DNA of 37,325 nucleotides from Nostoc mirabile CHAB5784 (lineage in GTDB: Bacteria > Cyanobacteriota > Cyanobacteriia > Cyanobacteriales > Nostocaceae), in NCBI RefSeq assembly GCF_020829645.1, contig NZ_JAIVFS010000084.1, forward strand, positions 1 through 37,325, in the 5' to 3' direction. The notes below the pieces were generated by a model. It saw nothing but the letters and a program-made list of their open reading frames with translations. It searched no databases and had not been told where the DNA came from. Made by a program: the position numbers and the translations under genes. Positions 8,854 through 15,884 of the stretch are shown here, piece after piece; position 1 is the stretch's first letter, and each line of letters starts with the position of its first letter.

Positions 8854-9097
8854 AATAAAGAGAGATTTTTACGAATGATTTAGGATTGTTGTAGTATGTT
8901 GCTTATGCAGAAAACTGCTGACAAAAATGGCATTTTAGGATCAGTTACACTGTTAAAGCGATCGCTGATGAAAACAGTCATATTTATTCGCCTTTAAATA
9001 TTAACTGGGCGTAAATCTAAAAACTTTTATCCTCGCTGCGCTTCTGCGTGAGAAAAATCAACTTGTAAATATGCAGCACTATAATTCAATACGCTTG
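8854..9097. other. Intergenic remnant, no gene recognised
   Basis: The stretch between the porin remnant and the ABC-transporter remnant has one short frame (about 34 codons from the ATG near 8897) containing a HIP1 site, but nothing supports it as a gene. Near 9030 it carries another short TCGCTGCGCTTCTGCG-type repeat fragment. Confidence 0.4.
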
Positions 9098-9295
9098 GGT
9101 TAAGGCTTTACTCTTTGCCAAAGTCAATTTTTTTAACGGCAGCTTTAGCAAGTCTTCCGGGGTGTACTTAGCAAAGTTCTGAATCGGCTTAAAAGCATTT
9201 TTGAGATAGGTGAGAAACACAAGCACATCACCCGGTGTCAGAGCATTTTGCAATGCCAGCCAGGAGCCATACCATAAAACAATTGCTGTTCCTAG

Positions 9296-9509
9296 TGGTT
9301 TGTCTCATTAAATTTGCTGGGTTCGTAGTAGGCACTGAAGTGCTTAAAAATCTAGTAGGACTTACGCAAAATATCTCTCAAACTCTGATTTCTCCGTGTA
9401 CTCTGCGCCTAATAAGGTTCGTTATTCCGTAACTCTTGCGTAAGTCCTATCTAGGACTAAAGTCCTTACTACGAACTTGTTCACCCCTCAAAATTAATGA
9501 AACAGACCA
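9296..9509. mobile_element. Outer MITE with CTAG target duplication
   Basis: A miniature inverted-repeat element with ends TGGTTTGTCTCATTAAATTTG (left, written in parts: TGGTTTGTCTC, ATTAAATTTG) and TGGTCTGTTTCATTAATTTT on the opposite strand at the right. It is flanked by CTAG at 9292-9295 and 9510-9513. Further inside, both arms carry GTTCGTAGTA. Without the inner element it is about 122 bp and encodes nothing. It lies in the ABC exporter pseudogene; taking it out with one CTAG restores the reading frame, which supports both the ends and the 4-bp duplication. Confidence 0.88.
9358..9447. mobile_element. Inner 90-bp MITE, TA-flanked (copy 1)
   Basis: The element begins GGACTTACGCAA and ends TTGCGTAAGTCC, a 12-bp perfect terminal inverted repeat, and is flanked by TA on both sides (9356-9357 and 9448-9449). 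TA duplication is typical of the IS630/Tc1-mariner superfamily. It sits in the centre of the outer MITE. The copy at 21667 is nearly identical in the opposite orientation, differing only by a 6-to-5-base change in the middle. No transposase is encoded, so any movement would depend on an enzyme elsewhere in the genome. Confidence 0.9.
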
Positions 9510-9835
9510 CTAGTGCAATCACAGCATCAACGGTTCGTTCGAGATGAGCAGCAAGGCGTTGGGTTTTTACGCTCTCCTTGAGGCTACGCTGATTTTGTTG
9601 AGAAAAAACTCGTGCAAAGGCATCTTGCAGGGAGAGGGCTTTGATCAATTTAATGGCAGCAATTGACTCAGCCGCCGTCGCCGCCACAGCCCCTTCTTGT
9701 TTCCGTTGCCTTAATGATGACTGCGATCGCAGAAATCAAAAGTAGTCCATACTGTTTGTGAATGTAAGGCCAGAAATAACGTAGTACCCCCCATAGACCG
9801 GGAATAGCTTTTTTCTGTGGCTTTGAACGTCCCAT

Positions 9836-10318
9836 TTATCGTCTTACCTCCACTTGGAATTGAGGCGGAGTATTTAATCCAGCTATATGCAAAATCTGTT
9901 GCGCGATCGCCTCCCAAGTGTGATGTTCTATGACTGTTTTCCGCGCCGCTTGTCCCAAAGAATGGCGCAAAGTCGGCGATCGCCACAATATTTCTAATGC
10001 CTCTGCTAAGGCGATCGCATCACCTGGTGGGCAAAGAATACCATTCACCCCTGTGTCAATTAGCTCAAGCAATTGCCCAATACCACTAACAACTACAGGC
10101 AAACCAGCCGCCATATATTCATAAACTTTCAATGGTGAGAAGTAAAAATCGGATTCAGCCGGATAGGGCGCAACAGCAACATCCATTGCTGCTAATAATT
10201 CGGGAATTTCATCAGGATTCACCGCTTTGGTGAATTTAGCATGAGAGTGTAATCCTCGTGCCAATAATTCGGCTTCGAGATTTTCTCGTTCGGGGCCATC
10301 AGCGATCGCCACATTATT
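9836..10318 (-). pseudogene. C-terminal half of a GT4 glycosyltransferase
   Basis: Only the second Rossmann domain of a GT4 enzyme remains. It starts at about the ADGPERENLEAELL motif, which normally lies near residue 220, then AVAPYPAESDFYFSPLKVYE (the retaining-GT acidic motif region), YMAAGLPVV, and the C-terminal helix. Upstream of about 10318 the frame meets a stop and sequence changes to an unrelated histidine-kinase fragment on the other strand, so the N-terminal half is lost. Its stop codon TAA directly precedes the ATG of the ABC exporter remnant, which suggests that the two were once an export/glycosylation operon. Confidence 0.85.
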
Positions 10319-10328
10319 AGCAATTTAG

Positions 10329-10673
10329 ACTAGTCGGGCCATTGCCCGTCCTATTCAAGCAGTCACCCATGTTGCCCAACAGGTTACAGAGGAATCTAAT
10401 TTTGATTTACAAGCACCCGTAACAACTAATGACGAAGTTGGTATCTTGGCTAATTCCCTCAATCGTTTAATTTTGGAAGTTCAGCAACTCATCACAGTCC
10501 AAAATGATGCTAACGAACAGCTAGAAGTATACAGCCAGGTACTAGAAGAGAAAGTACGCGAACGAACACGGGAGTTAAATGAGAAAAATCTCAGCTTAAA
10601 GTTGGCATTAGAGGAATTGCGGTGTACTCAAGCTCAACTTGGAGAAACTGAGGAAAATAGCGATAAAAGCTAA
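10329..10673 (+). pseudogene. HAMP and coiled-coil fragment of a histidine kinase
   Basis: An open frame without its own start begins at 10329 with SRAIARPIQAVTHVAQQV, the start of a HAMP linker, continues with TNDEVGILANSLNRLILEV (second HAMP helix) and a long coiled coil (EVYSQVLEEKVRERTRELNE), and ends LGETEENSDKS. In intact cyanobacterial sensor kinases this segment is followed by the phosphoacceptor H-box. Here the sensor domain upstream and the whole kinase core downstream are absent. An ATG at 10446 could give a 75-aa coiled-coil peptide, but I treat it as a remnant. Confidence 0.8.
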
Positions 10674-11102
10674 AAAATGACTCTTGTTAGCTTGAAATAG
10701 CTTAGAATTTATCCCAACTACTTAATGAATCCCCAGTGGAGCGAACACTATTTTTACCGGAAATTCTTGCTGAAAAGCTAATGTTTAATTTATCACTACA
10801 CAATAGCCATCCGCAATCAGCAGTTGCGGATGTCGAAACCTAAGCAGTCAATTATCAAACTAGCACAGGTCGGCGGAAATAAACCTACCATTTAATTACA
10901 GCCAGAAAGCCCAAAATTAAAGCCTTTTGAATGCGTGAATGCGTGAATGCGTGACTTCCGCCTTGCGGTACTAGCCCCCATAGACACCCGTTTTTTTGTT
11001 AGTATTCAAAAAAACCTATTGACACATTTTCAGATCAATTGTTTGTGATTTGTAAGTAAATGTAAACAATTGTTTCAAAAAAAAGAAAGCACCTGAGGTT
11101 TA
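10674..11102. other. Upstream region of rsfS with a tandem octamer
   Basis: No gene is supported in this 429-bp stretch. It contains three tandem copies of GAATGCGT at 10929-10952. A TTGACA hexamer at 11019-11024 could be a -35 element for rsfS, though the -10 region 17 bases further (TTTGTGATT) is weak. The start of rsfS has a TGAGG ribosome binding site just upstream. Confidence 0.45.
10929..10952 (+). repeat. Three tandem copies of GAATGCGT
   Basis: Three perfect 8-bp units stand in tandem in the rsfS upstream region. No function is evident. Confidence 0.85.
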
Positions 11103-11561
11103 ATGACTGATTATTTCCAAGGAAATTTCCCATTACAATCTGTCCCACTGACGAAGAGCGTGGCAAAGAGCCACGCCCATACCGAAGAGGAGAGCGGAAA
11201 ATTAGCTACAACGATCGCAGAAGCGGCATCAGATCGCAAAGCAGGTGAGATTATATTGCTCAAAGTAGCAGAGGTATCTTACCTAGCTGATTACTTTGTG
11301 ATGATGACTGGCTATTCTAAAGTACAAGTCAGGGCGATCGCTCAAGCAATTGAAGGAAAAGTCGAAACTGAGTTGCAACGGCGTCCCATAAGGACAGAAG
11401 GAAAAGTCGAGGGGAGTTGGGTACTACAAGACTACGGTGATGTGATCGTTCACATCATGATGCCCAAAGAACGAGAGTTTTATAATTTAGAAGCGTTCTG
11501 GATTCATGCAGAGCGTATTTCCCTTCCAGAATCTGATGAGGGTGAGGGTAAGCCAACATGA
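11103..11561 (+). CDS. rsfS: Ribosomal silencing factor RsfS
   Basis: RsfS (Iojap family) binds ribosomal protein L14 (uL14) and blocks joining of the 30S and 50S subunits when nutrients are scarce. The core domain runs from about residue 33: TTIAEAASDRKAGEIILLKV, SYLADYFVMMTGYSKVQVRA, then RTEGKVEGSWVLQDYGDVIV and the C-terminal REFYNLEAFW, all diagnostic. A GAGG ribosome binding site precedes the ATG. The N-terminal ~30 residues are not part of the fold; the DNA there has a GCGTGGC/GCCACGC inverted repeat at 11158-11176 that could be an in-frame repeat insertion. The stop codon overlaps the CGLD27 start as ATGA, so the two are co-translated. Confidence 0.95.
   Translation: MTDYFQGNFPLQSVPLTKSVAKSHAHTEEESGKLATTIAEAASDRKAGEIILLKVAEVSYLADYFVMMTGYSKVQVRAIAQAIEGKVETELQRRPIRTEGKVEGSWVLQDYGDVIVHIMMPKEREFYNLEAFWIHAERISLPESDEGEGKPT
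11158..11176 (+). repeat. Inverted repeat inside rsfS
   Basis: GCGTGGC and GCCACGC are separated by AAAGA and lie within the first 30 codons of rsfS. The encoded residues (SVAKSHA) are outside the conserved fold. In RNA this would be a stable 7-bp hairpin close to the start codon. Confidence 0.75.
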
Positions 11562-12058
11562 TTAGGTCTTCGGTTTCAAATTGCCCAGTTCCCACAGACC
11601 AACAACCGCTCAATGAGTACGAAGAGTTAAAAACTTCCTGGCTGTTTCGTGATAGCACTTTAGACTGGCGCGAGTATATCACAAAAATAGCTTGGATTTG
11701 GGGTTTATCTTGGCTGGTCGCAGGGCCTGTGGCAGCAGCGAGTTTTCCCCCTCACAAGTATATTGCACATTTTATCCTCTGTGGTGCAGCAGCAGCGAGT
11801 GTTGGAGTAGTGCTGGCACTTATAAGGTTGTACTTAGGCTGGTTCTACGTGTGCGATCGCCTTTGCAGTCCCACAGTCTTTTATGAAGAGTCAGGCTGGT
11901 ACGACGGCCAAACTTGGACAAAACCACAGGAAATCCTCAACCGCGATCGCTTGATTGTCGCATACGAAATCAAACCTATTCTGCGGCGGTTACAATTTAC
12001 TTTTGCTGGGTTGGCGGGAATGTACGTTATTGGTACTATAGTTTGGCATTTGTTTTAA
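11558..12058 (+). CDS. CGLD27 family membrane protein (DUF1230)
   Basis: This 166-aa protein belongs to the CGLD27 (conserved in the green lineage and diatoms) family. It is found in cyanobacteria and plastids and its biochemical role is unknown to me. Two adjacent hydrophobic segments (about residues 46-62 and 69-95) and a third at the C-terminus (FAGLAGMYVIGTIVWHLF) are separated by the conserved soluble stretch WFYVCDRLCSPTVFYEESGW and YDGQTWTKP. It overlaps rsfS by four bases (ATGA), which indicates translational coupling. Heptad repeats begin directly after its stop codon. Confidence 0.85.
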   Translation: MIRSSVSNCPVPTDQQPLNEYEELKTSWLFRDSTLDWREYITKIAWIWGLSWLVAGPVAAASFPPHKYIAHFILCGAAAASVGVVLALIRLYLGWFYVCDRLCSPTVFYEESGWYDGQTWTKPQEILNRDRLIVAYEIKPILRRLQFTFAGLAGMYVIGTIVWHLF

Positions 12059-12060
12059 AA

Positions 12061-12114
12061 AGTCATTGGTCATTAGTTATTAGCTAAGGACTAATGACTA
12101 ATAACTAATGACTA
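12061..12114. repeat. Inverted heptad-repeat array
   Basis: Units of AGTCATT/TAGTTAT type are followed after a short spacer by their complements (ACTAATG/ACTAATA), so the array can fold back on itself. It follows the CGLD27 stop codon by only a few bases and could act as the 3' end of the rsfS transcript. Confidence 0.7.
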
Positions 12115-12145
12115 ATTAATTAAAAAAGGTAATAAATATAAACCC

Positions 12146-13099
12146 ATGACAATGGGAAAACGAACTCAAGCCACAGCACTGGAAGTCCGGTTGCTGCGGG
12201 AAGGTATTATTGAATCCAGGCATATAGTCCAGGCTGTTGTATGCGACGAACGAGGACGGGTTCTAACCGTTGCCGGAAATTCTGAAACTGCTGCATTTAT
12301 CCGTTCAGCGCTCAAACCATTTCAGGCACTCGCAGTCACCACCACAGGTACACTGGAACGCTATGATCTCAGCGATCGCGACTTAGCAATTATCACAAGT
12401 TCCCATAAAGGAAGAATAGATCAAGTCCGACAGGTATTTAACATTCTTTGGCGGGCTGATCTTGACCCCACTATACTCCAGTGTCCAATTCCTGAAGATA
12501 AGCACAGTCCTCTGGAATACAATTGCTCTGGTAAACATGCGGGAATGTTAGCTGTTTGTCAGCAACGCCATTGGCCCTTAAATAACTACTTGGATCGCAA
12601 GCACCCAATACAGCAGTTGATTTTGAGCAAAGTAGCAGAATTGCTGCGAATGCCAGCTGAAGAATTTATCAGCGCTCATGATGACTGTGGCGCACCAACT
12701 TATCTGATGCAACTCGGTCACATGGCATCTTTATATGCACTGTTAGCCTCTAGTACGAATCTAGATATGGAGCGCATTGTCCGGGCTATGACTCATCACC
12801 CCGCGATGGTAGCAGGAGATGGAGAATTTGATACGGAACTGATGCGCTTAACTCCAGGAGAACTGGTTAGTAAAACTGGTGCCGAAGGAGTGCAGTGCAT
12901 TGGTAGACTCGGTGAAGGCTTGGGATTGGCAATCAAAGTTATGGATGGGGCAAAACGAGCAAAATACGCCGTGGCTATTCACTTACTCCAGCAAATGGGT
13001 TGGATTAGTCCCAGCGCCGCCGAAAGCCTCTCGGAAAAGTTTGTCACCTTGGGAAAATACAAGCGTTTAGAAGTAATTGGAGAATTATCGTTTTTGTAG
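12146..13099 (+). CDS. L-asparaginase, Rhizobium etli type (PF06089)
   Basis: This 317-aa enzyme hydrolyses asparagine to aspartate and ammonia. It belongs to the thermolabile R. etli-type class, not to the E. coli type or the plant/Ntn type. The serine-lysine dyads are visible as SALK (S54, K57) and SSHK (S86, K88). The Zn-binding Cys/Lys set appears as CSGK (C127, K130) and DDCGAP (C181). Spacing of S54-S86 and C127-C181 matches the known family pattern. A second in-frame ATG two codons on (12152) is an alternative start. The initiator tRNA gene follows. Confidence 0.92.
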   Translation: MTMGKRTQATALEVRLLREGIIESRHIVQAVVCDERGRVLTVAGNSETAAFIRSALKPFQALAVTTTGTLERYDLSDRDLAIITSSHKGRIDQVRQVFNILWRADLDPTILQCPIPEDKHSPLEYNCSGKHAGMLAVCQQRHWPLNNYLDRKHPIQQLILSKVAELLRMPAEEFISAHDDCGAPTYLMQLGHMASLYALLASSTNLDMERIVRAMTHHPAMVAGDGEFDTELMRLTPGELVSKTGAEGVQCIGRLGEGLGLAIKVMDGAKRAKYAVAIHLLQQMGWISPSAAESLSEKFVTLGKYKRLEVIGELSFL

Positions 13100-13108
13100 T
13101 TGCCAAAC

Positions 13109-13142
13109 TCTTGACTATAGGTTATGATAAAAAAGTCAAGAG
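13109..13142 (+). other. Inverted repeat before the initiator tRNA
   Basis: CTCTTGACT and AGTCAAGAG are perfect 9-bp arms separated by 16 bases. It lies between the asparaginase stop and the tRNA. The right arm ends four bases before the tRNA 5' end, so it could act as an asparaginase transcript end or a tRNA leader structure. It lacks a clear T-run. Confidence 0.5.
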
Positions 13143-13145
13143 CGA

Positions 13146-13222
<77 letters not shown>

Positions 13223-13237
13223 AATAAAAGATAAAAT

Positions 13238-13277
13238 AAAAACCCTACAATCGGTGAAGATTGCAGGGTTTTTGTTT
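13238..13277 (+). terminator. Rho-independent terminator after tRNA-fMet
   Basis: AAAACCCTACAATC is followed by loop GGTGA and AGATTGCAGGGTT, then TTTGTTTT. The stem has a single A/C mismatch. Confidence 0.85.
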
Positions 13278-13328
13278 TATTTTGATCTATTCTGGAAGAA
13301 ATAGCCATCTTAAAAGGCGCAAAGAATC

Positions 13329-14786
13329 ATGGTTGTGAAGTTGCAGCGACCAATTTTAGTGGGAGGATTGGGACTGTCCTTTTCTCTGTGGATGTTGGAC
13401 AGTTGGCACGATTCTATAGTGCAGGTGGGTGAGTTTGGTTTATTGAGTGCCTTAGCTGTAGGCGGTGGTTTGTGGTTATTCCAAAAAAATCGCCCGAAAG
13501 ACAGTTTAAAGCAGCTAGATGGTATGGTGGTGGATCGGACGACTGTAGAAAGTGCGATTTCTATTGCTGAAACTGTAATAAACCAACTGGCACAAGAAGC
13601 AGAAAACCACACAGCATTAGAGACACTGCGAGAACAAGTTGCCCAATTGTTGTTGGAGTTAGACAGACAAGAAATTAAAGTTGCTGTGACTGGCGGTAAA
13701 TCCGTAGGTAAAAGCACTTTAATTAAAGTGCTAAAGGAAAATGTCGAGACACGAAATTTGGTGTCTCTAGAAGAAACAGCACCTTTATTTAGAGAAGCGG
13801 CTGACAATTCAGATGCAGCTGTTTTAGCAGAAGTGGCAAAATCTGATTTTGTTCTGTTCCTGACAAACGGTGATTTGACAGACTCAGAATTTCAAGCTTT
13901 ACAGCAGCTAAAAGCAGCAAATCAGCCCACAATCCTGGTTTTGAACAAACAAGACCAGTATTTAGCCGATGAAAGCGCCAGCGTTTTGCTGTCATTAAAA
14001 CAGCGAATGCAGGGAAATGTAGTTGCAACTGCGGCCTCTCCCATTCCCATCAAAGTCCGAAAGCATGAGACTGATGGTTCTGTGCAAGAGTGGATGGAAC
14101 AACCAGCGCCAAATATCCAGCAGTTGACGCAGCAGTTGGATGAAGTTTTGGTACAGCAGGGACAACGGCTAGTTTGGGTAACAACCATGAGAAAAGCCGG
14201 GTTGTTGAAAGCTGAGGCGAAAAACTGGTTGAATGGAACTAGACGCGATCGCGCTACCCCAATTATTGAACAATATCAATGGATCGCTGCTGCTGCTGCC
14301 TTTGCTAACCCAGTCCCAGCCCTTGATATCCTAGCAACTGCGGCAATTAATGCTCAGATGGTAATGGATTTGGGTAATATTTATCAGCAAAAATTTTCCT
14401 TGGAACAGGCGCAAACCGTAGCTGGAACAATGGGAAGTTTGATGCTGAAACTGGGTTTAGTTGAACTTTCTACAAAGGCTATTAGTACTGTTCTAAAAAG
14501 TAATGCCGTTACCTTTGTTGCTGGTGGCGTAGTGCAAGGAGTAAGTGCAGCTTATCTGACCAGGGTAGCAGGGTTAAGTCTAGTTGAGTATTTCCAACAG
14601 CAGGAAATAGCGATAGATTCTAGGACTGGTTTAAATTTGGAGAATTTGCGGCAAACTTTGCAAAAGGTATTTGGGCAAAATCAGCAGATTGGTTTTTTGC
14701 AGGGGTTTGTTAAGCAAAGCGTGAAACGTTTGTTGCCAGAGGTGCAGCAGGTTGAATTAGTTGGTGTTGAGAAATTTGTGGGTTAA
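13329..14786 (+). CDS. Membrane-associated GTPase with DUF697 domain
   Basis: This 485-aa protein has an N-terminal hydrophobic hairpin (about residues 8-51), a P-loop GTPase domain with Walker A GGKSVGKST at 122-130, the DxxG-like FLTNGDLTDSEFQ region and the G4 motif NKQD at 206-209. The C-terminal half is Ala/Val-rich (QWIAAAAAFANPVPALDILA, AINAQMVMDLGNIYQQKF) and matches the DUF697 (YcjF-like) membrane domain. Length and order fit a cyanobacterial GTPase family of unknown role, thought to act at a membrane. A hairpin terminator follows it. Confidence 0.85.
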   Translation: MVVKLQRPILVGGLGLSFSLWMLDSWHDSIVQVGEFGLLSALAVGGGLWLFQKNRPKDSLKQLDGMVVDRTTVESAISIAETVINQLAQEAENHTALETLREQVAQLLLELDRQEIKVAVTGGKSVGKSTLIKVLKENVETRNLVSLEETAPLFREAADNSDAAVLAEVAKSDFVLFLTNGDLTDSEFQALQQLKAANQPTILVLNKQDQYLADESASVLLSLKQRMQGNVVATAASPIPIKVRKHETDGSVQEWMEQPAPNIQQLTQQLDEVLVQQGQRLVWVTTMRKAGLLKAEAKNWLNGTRRDRATPIIEQYQWIAAAAAFANPVPALDILATAAINAQMVMDLGNIYQQKFSLEQAQTVAGTMGSLMLKLGLVELSTKAISTVLKSNAVTFVAGGVVQGVSAAYLTRVAGLSLVEYFQQQEIAIDSRTGLNLENLRQTLQKVFGQNQQIGFLQGFVKQSVKRLLPEVQQVELVGVEKFVG

Positions 14787-14796
14787 GTTTACTCAG

Positions 14797-14824
14797 AGGC
14801 GCAGAGTTTTTCTTTGCGCCTTTA
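14797..14824 (+). terminator. Likely terminator of the GTPase gene
   Basis: AGGCGCA and TGCGCCT form a 7-bp stem, followed by TTATA. The left arm belongs to a dispersed GAGGCGCAGAG repeat, so this may be a repeat that doubles as a terminator. The T-run is short. Confidence 0.55.
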
Positions 14825-14881
14825 TATTAGGCTGAAAAATATGGTAATCGTTGCGACTACTGTTTTGAGGATAGGTAAATC

Positions 14882-15346
14882 ATGAAAACGCCTTATCTTC
14901 CAAACCCAGAAGGTGTTTTTAACAAAGATTTGTTAGAAACTATTGACATAAATGAGCTTCAAAACCTAGTTATTCAAACTAGACACAGGTTGGAAGAACG
15001 TATTAGTTCTCAATCTCCAGCTACTTTAATGTTTGTAGAAATAACTCATTTGGCAGCTGAAGCTGAAGCGACTAATGAATTATCAATAAAATCTCATAAA
15101 TTCCAAGAAGCAAGTAATCGAGCTTTCAAACTTGCACAAGAGTATCAGGAAAATAACCTAAATACAGTTTTTGAATTATTAAAAAATTATTCATATTTAT
15201 TACAAATAAATAAAAAGTTTTCTCTGGCATTATATTACTTAAATTTAGTCAATGAAGCTAAAACTAACAACAACAAACCAACACAATGCAAAAACTATAC
15301 TGAAGCCTTAAAATTAAGGATGGATGTGTGGCGAAGTAGAGAGTAA
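14882..15346 (+). CDS. Hypothetical helical protein (TPR-like)
   Basis: A 154-aa protein with a GAGG ribosome binding site (TTTTGAGGATAGGTAAATC before the ATG). It is almost wholly helical: EITHLAAEAEATNELSIKS and FQEASNRAFKLAQEYQEN, then SLALYYLNLVNEAKTNN look like tandem helical hairpins similar to TPR units. I do not recognise a family. Its end overlaps the start of the next frame by 23 bp. Confidence 0.65.
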   Translation: MKTPYLPNPEGVFNKDLLETIDINELQNLVIQTRHRLEERISSQSPATLMFVEITHLAAEAEATNELSIKSHKFQEASNRAFKLAQEYQENNLNTVFELLKNYSYLLQINKKFSLALYYLNLVNEAKTNNNKPTQCKNYTEALKLRMDVWRSRE

Positions 15347-15602
15347 ACAGTGGATATATCCATCTACGGTAATTATCTGGTATTGTCTAAAGTCTAATGT
15401 AGCTTGGGGAGCAATAACACCAAAACGTCCTAGTACTGAGTGGTTTATTTATCCTGATAGGTATGGCATCATCAAAGATCAGCGTAAAAGTTATCTATCA
15501 GGTAAAACTTATTACATTTATCCATCTTATTGTGTGCCAGTTGAAAGAATAATCAGTAAAGACCAAGTTGTTGAATATATTAAACAATTATGCGACCTTT
15601 AA
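15324..15602 (+). CDS. Hypothetical 92-aa protein
   Basis: This frame starts at ATG 15324 inside the previous gene and reads MCGEVESKQWIYPSTVIIWY onward, rich in Trp, Tyr and Ile (YIYPSYCVPVERIISKDQVV). No ribosome binding site other than the overlap is seen. It may be translated by coupling to the upstream gene, or it may be a fragment with the real start lost. I recognise no family. Confidence 0.45.
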   Translation: MCGEVESKQWIYPSTVIIWYCLKSNVAWGAITPKRPSTEWFIYPDRYGIIKDQRKSYLSGKTYYIYPSYCVPVERIISKDQVVEYIKQLCDL

Positions 15603-15884
15603 TTTAGAATGCGCGATCGCCCTTGTATTTTCTGCTTTTTTGCTGATTAAGCTTTCCTAGATTTAGGTTTTTAAACCAGCGATTTTAACATTGTTTGTGT
15701 CAAAGACATTTTCTCACAATTTATGCCAGCATATTGTCATTGACGCGGGTATTCACTTTTGACTTTTTACTTGCCTAGTGTTATAGGTAAACCTAAAATT
15801 TACCCAAGCCGGAAGTAGGCTTGGGTGTATCTAACAATTATTGTGATTGGGAGTTAGCAAAAAATTGTGAATAAGGGTAGTTAG
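15603..15884. other. Intergenic region ending with a hairpin
   Basis: This gap lies between convergent genes. No gene is seen. It contains a HIP1 site near 15612 and a perfect 9-bp hairpin (15802-15826) reading as the 3' end of the sugar transferase transcript. Confidence 0.5.
15795..15826 (-). terminator. Hairpin terminator of the STAS-sugar transferase gene
   Basis: On the minus strand ACCCAAGCC is followed by a 7-nt loop and GGCTTGGGT, then AAATTTTAGG. The stem is perfect; the T-run is weak. Confidence 0.6.

Larger units (their letters stand above)
9098..9835 (-). pseudogene. ABC exporter gene broken by deletion, frameshift and nested MITEs
   Basis: The remnant starts at the ATG at 9835, directly after the stop codon of the upstream glycosyltransferase fragment, and reads MGRSKPQKKAIPGLWGVLRY, FWPYIHKQYGLLLISAIA. 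At about 9712 the frame jumps to RQRKQEGAVAATAAESIAAI, so most of the middle of the transmembrane domain is lost along with the frame. It continues through SLQDAFARVFSQQNQRSLKE and AHLERTVDAVIAL. There the nested MITEs (9296-9509) interrupt it. Removing them with one CTAG copy restores DAVIAL followed by GTAIVLWYGSWLALQ in frame. The remnant ends after LTPGDVLVFLTYLKNAFKP, KYT, a frameshift, and no ATPase domain. The family is the type-1 exporter (ABC transmembrane plus ATPase), usually about 600 residues. Confidence 0.88.

Noticed and set aside
8897..8998. 34-codon frame MLLMQKTADKNGIL
   Set aside because: Contains a HIP1 octamer, no support from context.
9711..9986. 91-codon minus-strand frame across the glycosyltransferase/ABC junction
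   Set aside because: It is an out-of-frame reading of the glycosyltransferase end and ABC start.
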